12,579 nt of DNA from Acidobacteriota bacterium. Its GTDB lineage: Bacteria; Acidobacteriota; Vicinamibacteria; Vicinamibacterales; UBA8438. The notes beneath the pieces are model-generated. The model made no database searches. It was not told where the DNA came from and saw nothing but the letters and a program-made list of their open reading frames with translations. Location: NCBI GenBank assembly GCA_005778315.1, contig SXOW01000034.1:1-12579 (forward strand). Direction: 5' to 3'. Shown here piece after piece: positions 6,375 through 12,579 of the stretch (position 1 is the stretch's first letter; each line of letters begins with the position of its first letter). Both the position numbers and the translations under genes were made by a program.

Positions 6375-6814
6375 CCTCGCCCCAGGTGATCGATCGCTGG
6401 GTGCGCGAGCTCGACTATGCGCGCGTGCTGCCGTTGCTCGCATGGGAGGGCGACCGGATCATCGGCGACGGCACTCTGCATCGGAGCCGCGCCGAGGCAC
6501 GTCGCCACATTGGCGAACTGCGTATCGTCATCGATCCGGAGTATCGGAACCGCGGCGTGGGGCGCACCTTGCTGCACGCGCTGGTGGATATCGCGCGCGC
6601 TGCCGACTCACAGCTCGAAAAGCTGGTGTTCGAGGTGGTGGCCGATGCGGAGCGCGCGGCCACCCACACCGCCGAGGCGATGGGGTTCGTCAAAGCGGCC
6701 ACGTTTGCGGCCCACATCAGATACTTCGCAGGCGAGCCGCATGACCTGCATGTGTACGAGTTACAGGTCCGCGAGGCACAGGTTCTCGAGGATCCCGCTG
6801 CATACATGTACTAG
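6371..6814 (+). CDS. GNAT-family N-acetyltransferase, body of a frameshifted gene
   Basis: This 147-residue frame holds most of a GNAT acetyltransferase, enzymes that move an acetyl group from acetyl-CoA to an amine. Visible parts are the central strands LPLLAWEGDRIIGDGTLH and IGELRIVIDPEYR, then the acetyl-CoA binding loop RNRGVGRTLL (Q/RxxGxG/A type), the following helix, and a later strand KLVFEVVADAERA with AEAMGFVKAATF, a standard end of the fold. The GTG at 6371 is not the natural start: the preceding bases in this frame already encode DRLYLKED, and the true N-terminus is in the other frame from 6255. As drawn, the product lacks strand 1 and helix 1, so it is probably inactive unless the frameshift is a sequencing artefact. 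The substrate is unknown. The last residues are PAAYMY. Confidence 0.8.
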   Translation: MTSPQVIDRWVRELDYARVLPLLAWEGDRIIGDGTLHRSRAEARRHIGELRIVIDPEYRNRGVGRTLLHALVDIARAADSQLEKLVFEVVADAERAATHTAEAMGFVKAATFAAHIRYFAGEPHDLHVYELQVREAQVLEDPAAYMY

Positions 6815-6986
6815 GGCACGGCGCGCTGTCTCGTGGTGAGCCCTACGGGGGGCCAGCCGAACCGGAAGCGAGTAACGGGCCGCGGCCGGCGCCCCGTGGT
6901 TCAGGGGCAGGCGATGCTCCCAGAGGTCGTCGCAGGTCCCCGCCACGCGTCCCGCGGCGGCGATTGTCCCGGCGGGCCAATCGGGA

Positions 6987-8144
6987 TCAGTCGGGTAGCA
7001 GTCTGGGAACGAACTTGGTGAGTCCTTGGATGGGTCCCACTTCGCCCGCGATGACGTTGCCGGCCGCGTCGGCCGTCACACCTTCACCCATGGCGCCGTA
7101 GCCGCCCATGCCAGAGGGCCGCTCCGAGACATGCTCTGCCACAAAATACAGCACCTCGCCGGTGCGCGCGTTGCCGACGCGGAGCCCTTTGCGCCAGCCG
7201 GGGTTGTAGTTGTCGTCTGACTCGGAGTCGATCGCGTAGAGCATGTCGTTATCGTCGATGAACAGCCCGCTGATCCGGCTGAACTGATACCAGGTGTCGA
7301 GGTGGGCGCCTTCCTGGTCGAAGATCTGGATCCGACGGTTACCGCGGTCGGCGACGAACAGCCGCCCTTGGGAGTCCATCGCGAGCGAGTGCGGCGCCTT
7401 GAACTCCGAAGCCCCGTAGCCGAACGATCCCCAGCTCTTGATGAACGTGCCGTCAGGGGCAAATTTGGAGATCCGGCTCACGGTTCCCGGTTCCGCTTCG
7501 TCCTGAAACTGGGCGCCGTGACCCTCTCCAATGAAGATGCTGCCGTCCGGGGCAACCAGGACATCGTTGGGTTGCGTGAGATGCGTCGGCGGGTTTCCCG
7601 CCTCGCCGCGGGTGCCGATGGTAAGCAGCACGTCGCCATCCGGGCTGAGCTTGATCACCGTATGTCCGCGGCCGGAAGGTGTGGGCGACGGGCCAACCGC
7701 CGTGACGGTCGCCGCGTCGGCGACCCAGACGTTGCCGTCCCTGTCGACGTCTATCCCGTGCGGCCACATGAACAACTCCGCCCCGATGGCCTGGACCACG
7801 TTGCCGTCCGAGTCCAGCTTGACGATCGGGTCGACGTCAGAGTCGGCGCACAAATTGGCACCGCAGCGGTCGGCGGCCCAAATGTGGACACCGTCCACGT
7901 CGACGTTGACCGCGCTCACTGAGCCCCACGTACGGCCGTCCGGCAAAGAGCCCCAGCTGCGCTGGGTCTCGTAGGGGTTCGGCAGGTTGTTGATCGGTTC
8001 GACCCTGGCATGCTCGGCCGGGCCGCGGGCGCCTCCTTGCGCCCAGGCGGTGGCCGGGGCGTGGGCGAGCAGCGCCACGGCGAGTCCGGCATTGAGCAGA
8101 CGTCGACGGAGTGGGGTCCAGACAGGGTTGCGGCTCATCTTCAT
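6987..8144 (-). CDS. Exported NHL-repeat beta-propeller protein
   Basis: A 385-residue secreted protein. The N-terminus has a basic patch (LRRRLL, residues 12-17), a hydrophobic core and an AWA-Q cleavage site near residue 35. The RRRLL motif leaves Tat export possible as well as Sec. There is no lipobox, unlike the NHL protein at 2529-3671. Repeats of the NHL type are clear: WPHGIDVDRDGNVWVAD (about 125), QPNDVLVAPDGSIFIGE (about 189), APHSLAMDSQGRLFVADRG (about 247) and ISGLFIDDNDMLYAID (about 288). It resembles the propellers often labelled peptidyl-alpha-hydroxyglycine amidating lyase-like, but I cannot confirm the catalytic residues, so I do not assign that activity. The start at 8144 is supported by GAGAGG 5 nt upstream. 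The nearest upstream gene on the same strand is a small exported unknown, 96 bp away across a leader able to fold in alternative ways. Confidence 0.87.
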   Translation of the reverse strand: MKMSRNPVWTPLRRRLLNAGLAVALLAHAPATAWAQGGARGPAEHARVEPINNLPNPYETQRSWGSLPDGRTWGSVSAVNVDVDGVHIWAADRCGANLCADSDVDPIVKLDSDGNVVQAIGAELFMWPHGIDVDRDGNVWVADAATVTAVGPSPTPSGRGHTVIKLSPDGDVLLTIGTRGEAGNPPTHLTQPNDVLVAPDGSIFIGEGHGAQFQDEAEPGTVSRISKFAPDGTFIKSWGSFGYGASEFKAPHSLAMDSQGRLFVADRGNRRIQIFDQEGAHLDTWYQFSRISGLFIDDNDMLYAIDSESDDNYNPGWRKGLRVGNARTGEVLYFVAEHVSERPSGMGGYGAMGEGVTADAAGNVIAGEVGPIQGLTKFVPRLLPD

Positions 8145-8160
8145 CAGTGCCTCTCAAGGC

Positions 8161-8211
8161 GGGACAGAGGCGTCCCGGTACGGCTTGCGCCAAGCGGACA
8201 CATCGCCTCTG
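8161..8211 (-). promoter_or_regulatory. Possible structured leader upstream of the NHL gene
   Basis: Inverted repeats overlap here: CAGAGGCG (8165-8172) with CGCCTCTG (8204-8211); GGGAC (8161-8165) with GTCCC (8172-8176); and GCTTG/CAAGC (8183-8195) with a 3-nt loop. The first two cannot form together because they share bases. No T-run follows on the minus strand. It may be a mere GC-rich coincidence. Confidence 0.3.
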
Positions 8212-8240
8212 CGCCGGTTGTCAAGCGACGGCCGCTCCGG

Positions 8241-8726
8241 CTAGCGGCAGGGTCCGGCGAGGCCCTGACCGACGCACGCCTCGCCGGTCAGGGTGTTCGT
8301 CCTGGCCCCGGTGCGTGGATCGTAGCGAAACGGATCCAGGTTGCTGTCGAAACCGGAGAACGTTCCGCTCGCTGAGAAGGACCCACTCCAGGCCGACCCG
8401 CCCGTCGGCGGGATGATGCCGCGCAAGCGGATGCCGGCACCCGAACTTGAAGCGGTCGTCCAGCGATACGGGCTTCCCGACAGGCGGTCATACCCAAGAC
8501 CAGACATGGGCGCGGTCAGATCCAGCCCAGACCCCAGGGGACGGGTCGTCAGCCCGGGGAAGCGGAGCGGACGGAGCGTGGCCACGGAATCGAGAATGAG
8601 GCCGGACAAGGCAGGGTCGGCCGGCGACACGGCAAGCGTCGGTGAGGGCAGTCCGGACGTCTGTTGTCCCTCCGCAGGAAGGATGCACACGCACAGCAAC
8701 GCGGCGGCGAGTCCGAGGCTTCTCAT
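8241..8726 (-). CDS. Small exported protein of unknown function
   Basis: A 161-residue protein I do not recognise. The ATG at 8726 is chosen over the longer frame from 8783 because AGGAGGG (8735-8741) lies upstream at a workable distance and the sequence then opens with a signal peptide (MRSLGLAAALLCVCILPAEG, cut near GQQ). The mature part is rich in Ser, Gly, Pro and Leu, with few charged residues. It contains a Ser/Gly stretch (SGSFSASGTFSGF, about residues 115-130), a DPFRYDPRTGARTNT segment, and a C-terminal pair of cysteines (CVGQGLAGPC) that could form a disulfide outside the cytoplasm. No repeat, membrane anchor or enzyme motif is visible. It lies between two exported-protein genes on the same strand, 74 bp after the CHEGNY paralogue upstream of it, which supports co-transcription and export. 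Confidence 0.65.
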   Translation of the reverse strand: MRSLGLAAALLCVCILPAEGQQTSGLPSPTLAVSPADPALSGLILDSVATLRPLRFPGLTTRPLGSGLDLTAPMSGLGYDRLSGSPYRWTTASSSGAGIRLRGIIPPTGGSAWSGSFSASGTFSGFDSNLDPFRYDPRTGARTNTLTGEACVGQGLAGPCR

Positions 8727-8734
8727 CGAGCGCT

Positions 8735-8741
8735 CCCTCCT
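8735..8741 (-). promoter_or_regulatory. Ribosome binding site fixing the start of the small exported protein
   Basis: AGGAGGG on the minus strand, 8 nt before the ATG at 8726. It argues against the upstream in-frame start at 8783. Confidence 0.7.
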
Positions 8742-8800
8742 GGTGTCACGACCGTGTCGTCCCTTCTCGTCATGTCTCGCCATGTCTCACCATCCTCTCG

Positions 8801-9823
8801 TCACGGCTTGGTGTCGACCGCCACGAACGGCACGGCGGGCTCCCGCACGCCGGGGTGCCCAGCATCCTTCCGCTGCTGCGAGACCAGCGCCGCAAGCGTG
8901 AGTGCTTGCTCCTCATCGCTACGGCCGGCATGCAGCAGATTCACCATCCCGTAGTTGCCCTCGTGGCAGGCGTACTCGAATAGGGTGACATCGCTGGCGG
9001 TGCGGGCCATCGGGATGGACGCCGTGTACGGTCGCGTATACGTCTCCGGATCGTCCACCGTAAAGCGGTAATCGATCGTGTTCGCGTCTGTCAGCGTGAA
9101 ACGCTCAACCAACTTCAGCGTCTCGCCGGTGCCCCGATGGCCCGACTGCAGAACATGTGACGGCTGATAGTCGCCACCATCCAGTTTGTCGTTGAAATGG
9201 AGGGTTTCAACCACCAGTGTGTCGCCATCCCAGTGGCCACGCGAGTCGCCGAGCCACTGGCGAATACCGCCCGACGCGTGCGGACGGCCATCAAGCGGGA
9301 TAATCCGCGCCTCGTGGATCATTTCCATCACGAGCACGAGATAGTCGGGTGTCTGGAAGATCTGGTAGTTGGCGTTGTAGAGGTTGGGAATCATGCCAAC
9401 CGGCAGCGTCCGGGTCAGACAGCGTTCCCATGAGTTCCGATCGAGCCAGGAGTCGGACTCGCCACGCCCCGCGCGGGCGTTCTCGCGCGCGACCAGGCGC
9501 TCCACCGCTTTCGAGGTCATCGAGATCCGCCCATTCGGCGGATCGACGATCAGAGATGGCTGCTCGAGTGCCCCGCCCAGTTCGGGGAACGCGGCGCCGG
9601 TGCCGCGGGTCGCCTCGATCACCGGGCGCTCGGCGGCGCGGCCCTGCGCCACCTCCTCGTCCGTCAGCTGCTCAAGCGGTGTCGTCGTCGAGTTGTTCCA
9701 GATACCCTGCAGGTCCGGAGCGCCCCAGGGGGTCCGCGGGCGCTCCTGCCCAGCGCTGACGGGAATCGACCATGCGAGGACCGCGCAAGCGGTCACGGCT
9801 GTCGCGGCGTGTCGTAATGGCAT
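8801..9823 (-). CDS. Exported protein of the PLDGRPH/CHEGNY family, copy 2
   Basis: A 340-residue exported protein of a family abundant in Acidobacteriota and related groups but, to my knowledge, without assigned function. The start at 9823 opens on a signal peptide (HAATAVTACAVLAWSIPVSA, cut near residue 25) and has AAGGA about 10 nt upstream; the frame open to 9961 runs into the neighbouring gene and is rejected. Motifs in order: PWGAPDLQGIWNN (32-44), a conserved Cys in WERCLTRTLP, the segment IFQTPDYLVLVMEMIHE leading to ARIIPLDGRPH (about 173-182), WLGDSRGHWDGDTLVVET, a beta-rich ERFTLTD stretch, and FEYACHEGNYGM (about 281-292). The C-terminal tail after LTLAALV is not shared. It lies 46 bp after a paralogue with the same motif order, so the two probably form one transcript. 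The conserved cysteines could be disulfide-linked. Confidence 0.85.
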   Translation of the reverse strand: MPLRHAATAVTACAVLAWSIPVSAGQERPRTPWGAPDLQGIWNNSTTTPLEQLTDEEVAQGRAAERPVIEATRGTGAAFPELGGALEQPSLIVDPPNGRISMTSKAVERLVARENARAGRGESDSWLDRNSWERCLTRTLPVGMIPNLYNANYQIFQTPDYLVLVMEMIHEARIIPLDGRPHASGGIRQWLGDSRGHWDGDTLVVETLHFNDKLDGGDYQPSHVLQSGHRGTGETLKLVERFTLTDANTIDYRFTVDDPETYTRPYTASIPMARTASDVTLFEYACHEGNYGMVNLLHAGRSDEEQALTLAALVSQQRKDAGHPGVREPAVPFVAVDTKP

Positions 9824-9869
9824 ATGGCGATGTTCCTTTTGTTGGCGTTGGTTATGGATCAGGGCCGGG

Positions 9870-10874
9870 CTACTGCCCGCCCTCAGCCGCGCGTTCCTCG
9901 GCGCGGGCGCCGCCGAGAATACCGGCCATGGCGTAGTTCCCCTCGTGGCACGCGTACTCAAAGAGTAGGTCCTGGCTCTCGTCGAGCAGGAGTTCGACCG
10001 TCCACGGACTCGTCCAGGTGTCCGGATCCGTGAGCGTCAGTTCCTGTCGCAGCACAGTCGGCCCGACCCGCGAGAAACGCTCGACCAAGACCAGATTCGA
10101 GGACGCATCGCTGTAACTGCTCTGCGGGTCATAGTTGCGGGTCTCGACGACGAGCGTGTCGCCCTCCCAGCGCCCACGAGCATTCCCGATCCACTGCGGG
10201 ATCTTCTCGTCCAAGTGCGGCCGTCCGTCCAGCGGGATGGTGCGCACCAAGTGACCCATTTCCTGAATGATGGTGACCTGATCCGGCGTCTGCAGGAGCT
10301 GGAAATAGCTGTTGTAGCCGGAGCCCATGCTGGGCACGGCGAAGTGCAGGCAGCGGTCGCCGAGCCCGCGGCTTTCCGGACCGTCTGACGGGCCCCCGCG
10401 AGACGCGGCGCGCTCTCTCGCTCGCGCCTGGGCGGCGTCGGTCCGCGCCGGGAGACGTCCGTTGGACGGCGAGACAATCAGCGAGGTCCGATTGTCGAGG
10501 GCCCGGTCGACGAGCCAGAAGGCATTGTAGTTCCCCGTCTCGGCGTCGAAGTCCTGGAACTCCGAGTTGCCCAGCGCCTGCTGAATCAGGCGATCGCCGA
10601 GCAGATCGCCGGCCTGTTCCGAGTTTCGGAACACCGCGATCTGGCTCGTCAACTCAGCCAATTCTTCGTCGGACAGCGTGGCCTTCTCGCCGAACTGCTC
10701 GGGGCGCTCCATGGGCGTGGCGCGATTGTTCGCCCATGTCCCCTGGAGGTCCGGGTGCCCAAAGGCCGTCCTGGGCGCGGTCCAATTCTCGGGAGTAGCG
10801 GTCTGCCCTACCACCACTGCCGGTGCGAGCGACAACACTGCGACCACGACCGACCCGTACCATCGAGCGTTCAT
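9870..10874 (-). CDS. Exported protein of the PLDGRPH/CHEGNY family, copy 1
   Basis: A 334-residue exported paralogue of the next gene downstream. It starts at an ATG with GAGGGG about 7 nt upstream, followed by a signal peptide (MNARWYGSVVVAVLSLAPAV, cut near VVGQ). Motif order is the same: AFGHPDLQGTWANN (about 37-50), a long helical, acidic insert (EELAELTSQIAVFRNSEQAG), a conserved Cys in LGDRCLHFAVP, LLQTPDQVTIIQEMGH, RTIPLDGRPH (about 210-219), WIGNARGRWEGDTLVVET, ERFSRVG, and FEYACHEGNYAM (about 303-314). The region between the first motif and the Cys is unlike copy 2, so divergence is concentrated there. This gene is first in the minus-strand run, and its 5' side faces the divergent DUF4159 gene across 160 bp that should hold both promoters. 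Enzymatic activity is unknown. Confidence 0.85.
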   Translation of the reverse strand: MNARWYGSVVVAVLSLAPAVVVGQTATPENWTAPRTAFGHPDLQGTWANNRATPMERPEQFGEKATLSDEELAELTSQIAVFRNSEQAGDLLGDRLIQQALGNSEFQDFDAETGNYNAFWLVDRALDNRTSLIVSPSNGRLPARTDAAQARARERAASRGGPSDGPESRGLGDRCLHFAVPSMGSGYNSYFQLLQTPDQVTIIQEMGHLVRTIPLDGRPHLDEKIPQWIGNARGRWEGDTLVVETRNYDPQSSYSDASSNLVLVERFSRVGPTVLRQELTLTDPDTWTSPWTVELLLDESQDLLFEYACHEGNYAMAGILGGARAEERAAEGGQ

Positions 10875-11034
10875 CTACGGCCCCCTCACTGAAAATCCGT
10901 CGTCCTATGATCGCGCAGGCCGGGGCGCTGGCGCAACCGGACCGAGCGGGGCAGCTGAAAGAATGCGAGGGGGCCGACCTGCGCCTGTGTCACAATCGGG
11001 CTCCGGTACGACGCCCTGTTCGAGCCCAGACGTC
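10875..11034. promoter_or_regulatory. Divergent intergenic region between the paralogue run and DUF4159
   Basis: The 160 bp between two outward-facing starts (10874 minus, 11035 plus) must contain regulatory sequence for one or both. I see no convincing -35/-10 pair or operator palindrome, so no site is placed. Confidence 0.4.
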
Positions 11035-11880
11035 ATGCGCATCCCCGTCCGATGGACGCTTCGACTCACCGCGGCCGTGCTGCTGGCGGTCGGTGTCGGC
11101 TCGGCCGTCTCTGCACAGATCGGCTGGGGCGGCTCGGGAGGCAGCCGCATGGCCCCTCGCCTCAAACCGGCGGAACACCGAGACAACGGCTTTACCTTTT
11201 GCCGATTGATGTACACCAGCGTGCGGAGTGAACGTGAGGGCTACGGGTGGAGCACAGACTATCCGGCGGCCGACGTCAACTTCATGATCCGGTTCTCGGA
11301 ATTGACCGCGAGCAACGTGGACCTGAGTGACCGTGGCAACCCGAACCATTGGGTGGTCCAGATTACGAGCCCCGAACTGTTTACCTGCCCCTTCGTGATC
11401 GCGTCCGACGTCGGCACCATGGGGTTGAGCGGCGAAGAAGTGCTCCGCCTTCGAGAGTATCTCCTCAAAGGGGGCTTCCTCTGGGTCGACGACTTCTGGG
11501 GGACCAACGCCTGGGCCCAGTGGTCGGCGGAAATCGGTCGCGTGCTTCCACCCGGCGAATACCCGATCGTCGATCTGCCGTTGACCCACCCGCTGTTCAA
11601 GGGAATGTACAACATCTGGGAAGTACCCCAGATCTCCAACATCCGCTTCTGGCGACGCACCGGCGGGAGGTTGACCTCGGAACGGGGGCGCGACAGCGCC
11701 GAGGCGCATTTTCGCGTGATCACCGACGCGGACGGGCGCATCCTGGTGGCGATGACCCACAACACGGATATCCAGGACTCGTGGGAGCGCGAAGGTGAGG
11801 ATGCGCGGTATTTCGAGCAATTCGCGCCGGACGGCTATGCGCTCGGCGTCAACGTGGTGCTGCACGCGATGAGTCATTGA
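11035..11880 (+). CDS. Exported DUF4159 domain protein
   Basis: A 281-residue protein made almost entirely of a DUF4159 domain, a family whose fold is related to glutamine-amidotransferase/ThuA-like domains and whose function is unknown. The ATG at 11035 is preferred over the frame open to 10678 because it opens on a signal peptide (RLTAAVLLAVGVGSAVSA, then QIGWGG), while the longer reading overlaps the divergent gene. No strong ribosome site is visible. Family hallmarks: FCRLMYTSVRSE, STDYPAADVNFMIRFSELT, DVGTMGLSGEEVLRLREYL (125-143) followed by LLKGGFLWVDDFWG, DLPLTHPLFKGMYNI, PQISNIRFWRR, and the C-terminal THNTDIQDSWEREGED and YALGVNVVLHAMSH. Length and both ends fit complete exported members. 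It lies opposite to the CHEGNY pair and overlaps the cupin-like gene tail to tail by 32 bp. Confidence 0.88.
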   Translation: MRIPVRWTLRLTAAVLLAVGVGSAVSAQIGWGGSGGSRMAPRLKPAEHRDNGFTFCRLMYTSVRSEREGYGWSTDYPAADVNFMIRFSELTASNVDLSDRGNPNHWVVQITSPELFTCPFVIASDVGTMGLSGEEVLRLREYLLKGGFLWVDDFWGTNAWAQWSAEIGRVLPPGEYPIVDLPLTHPLFKGMYNIWEVPQISNIRFWRRTGGRLTSERGRDSAEAHFRVITDADGRILVAMTHNTDIQDSWEREGEDARYFEQFAPDGYALGVNVVLHAMSH

Positions 11881-12301
11881 CCGCGCCCCGGGCCTTCTGC
11901 GCTTTGTACAGAGGCCAGGGAATCCACCCGGACGGCGTCTTGAATCCCCACGCGCGGACGCGACGACCGCGCAGCACGATGGTCACCGGTTTCCGGTCCG
12001 GTTCGATCTCCACCCGGTGCAACCAATGCGCGGGGCGCGCGCGTATCGACAGCGGCGGATGCCACTGCTTGACCACCGTCTCCTTCGCGCCAGGCGTGTA
12101 CTCCCAGTAGCCTCCCCGCAAGATGGCCGTGAGGAACGGCCAGGGGTGGTCGTGCAAGGAGTCGTCGTCGCTGGCATGGAACCAGTGGATATAGAGACCA
12201 AACCACGGGCAGGACACTACCCGCAATCGCTCCAGATACAGCTCACCCTCGTGCCGATGAATCGGCTCCCAACACCAGAATTGAAATCGCGGGTCCGTCA
12301 T
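11849..12301 (-). CDS. Cupin-like protein of unknown function
   Basis: A 150-residue protein, probably cytoplasmic (no signal peptide), rich in Trp, His and Pro. The core looks like a small cupin barrel: WFHASDDDSLHDHPWPF with an HxH pair (His50, His52), then LTAILRGGYWEYTPG, and a second His cluster in RPAHWLHRVEI (His92, His95). It then reads VTIVLRGRRVRAWGFKTPSGW and ends in a basic tail. The His pairs could bind a metal as in cupins, but the usual glutamate spacing of cupin motif 1 is not seen. Similar small HDHPW proteins occur in bacteria and phages; I assign no substrate. The ATG at 12301 lacks a ribosome site nearby, although GAGGAGG lies at 12334-12340, too far to serve it and with no in-frame start between. 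It follows the SMP-30-like gene by 37 bp. Confidence 0.7.
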   Translation of the reverse strand: MTDPRFQFWCWEPIHRHEGELYLERLRVVSCPWFGLYIHWFHASDDDSLHDHPWPFLTAILRGGYWEYTPGAKETVVKQWHPPLSIRARPAHWLHRVEIEPDRKPVTIVLRGRRVRAWGFKTPSGWIPWPLYKAQKARGAVNDSSRAAPR

Positions 12302-12338
12302 GCGTGGGTAGAACGCGTTGCGGCGTTCTGTTGCCTCC

Positions 12339-12579
12339 TCACCGTCGCGTCCCCTCTATGTCCGTCCTGAAACTGAAGAGCGTCTTGCCGGCGGTCACAT
12401 ACAGGGTCCGCAGGTCCGGGCCGCCGAACGCGGCATTCGTGATCGTGTCCTCCGGAATCGGGATGTGCTCGAGCAGCACACCGTCCGGCGAGAAGACGTG
12501 GACGCCGGCCACCGTGTCCAAGGTCTCGCTCGTGCCACGGAGCCGATTCAGTCCAGCGGCCACGTACAGATTTCCGGCG
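12339..12579 (-). CDS. SMP-30/gluconolactonase-like beta-propeller, C-terminal part, 5' truncated by window
   Basis: Only the last 79 or so codons are in the window; the frame is still open at the right edge (AGNLYVAAGLNRL). The readable part has GVHVFSPDGVLLEHIPIPED, then TITNAAFGGPDLRTLYVTAG and KTLFSFRTD before the stop at 12339-12341. The run xxVFSPDGxLLxxIPxPED, TNxAFGGxDxxTLYVTA closes the last blade of SMP-30/gluconolactonase/LRE-like six-bladed propellers, whose known members are Ca-dependent lactonases. The metal-site residues are mostly upstream, except the Asn in TNAAFGG, a usual ligand-region residue. The cupin-like gene follows 37 bp downstream on the same strand. This is the third beta-propeller gene in the window. 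Confidence 0.85.
   Translation of the reverse strand, partial: AGNLYVAAGLNRLRGTSETLDTVAGVHVFSPDGVLLEHIPIPEDTITNAAFGGPDLRTLYVTAGKTLFSFRTDIEGTRR

Noticed and set aside
6896..6911. GTGGTTCAGGGGCAGG resembles the D arm of a tRNA-Gly.
   Set aside because: No matching acceptor stem, anticodon stem or T arm can be formed around it, so I treat it as chance.
8771..8790. Two adjacent 10-nt repeats (CATGTCTCGC and CATGTCTCAC).
   Set aside because: Only two copies with one mismatch in a short gap; there is no array or pairing to suggest a function.
10990..11877. A 295-codon open frame antisense to the DUF4159 gene.
   Set aside because: The plus strand encodes a recognisable, complete family member with a signal peptide; the antisense reading shows no motif.
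1..12579. CRISPR arrays, retron-like RNAs, toxin-antitoxin pairs or other defence modules.
   Set aside because: No regularly spaced repeats, reverse transcriptase, nuclease or small two-gene toxin pattern was found on either strand.

Overview
The window is GC-rich (roughly two thirds G+C by eye) bacterial DNA with an accessory character. It is dominated by exported proteins of uncharacterised or loosely characterised families: NHL/SMP-30 beta-propellers, a secreted cyclase-family protein, a DUF4159 protein, and tandem copies of a family marked by PLDGRPH and YACHEGNY motifs. This mix is typical of Acidobacteriota, Vicinamibacteria-like lineages in particular. That placement is inferred from gene content only; the window holds no phylogenetic marker.

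Layout. (1) 2-1447, plus strand: the 3' end of a nonribosomal peptide synthetase gene (end of an adenylation domain, carrier domain, releasing thioesterase). (2) 27 bp beyond it lies a clean 3' half of a tRNA-Thr(GGT), minus strand, from anticodon loop to CCA with no matching 5' half. This is the classic footprint of integration into a tRNA gene. (3) 1534-4762, minus strand: a PAP2-type membrane phosphatase gene that looks damaged, an NHL lipoprotein and a secreted cyclase-family protein. The stop codon of the cyclase gene lies inside a 62-nt near-perfect palindrome. (4) 4763-5475: a gene-poor scar with the C-terminal remnant of a sigma-70-like factor (plus) and the N-terminal remnant of an IS6-type transposase (minus). 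(5) 5476-6814, plus strand: an intact UPF0316/DUF2179 membrane protein and a GNAT acetyltransferase split by a one-base frameshift at a run of six C. (6) 6987-10874, minus strand: an exported NHL protein, a small exported unknown, and two tandem paralogues of the CHEGNY family. (7) 11035-11880, plus strand: an exported DUF4159 protein, divergent from the paralogue pair. (8) 11849-12579, minus strand: a cupin-like protein overlapping the DUF4159 gene tail to tail, then the C-terminus of an SMP-30/gluconolactonase-like protein that runs off the window.

How the parts fit. The NRPS end is one unit. The exported proteins at 2529-4762 and 6987-11880 look like a periplasmic or surface set, but no gene here states a substrate or pathway. 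The tRNA fragment, insertion-sequence remnant, truncated sigma factor, two frameshifted genes and palindrome all fall between 1475 and 6374. That stretch therefore looks like a site of repeated insertion and decay between the NRPS and the exported-protein genes. I see no CRISPR array, rRNA, intact tRNA, integrase, intact transposase or recognisable defence system. No complete new system can be demonstrated; the best leads are the attachment-site-like tRNA half, the tandem paralogues and the palindrome.
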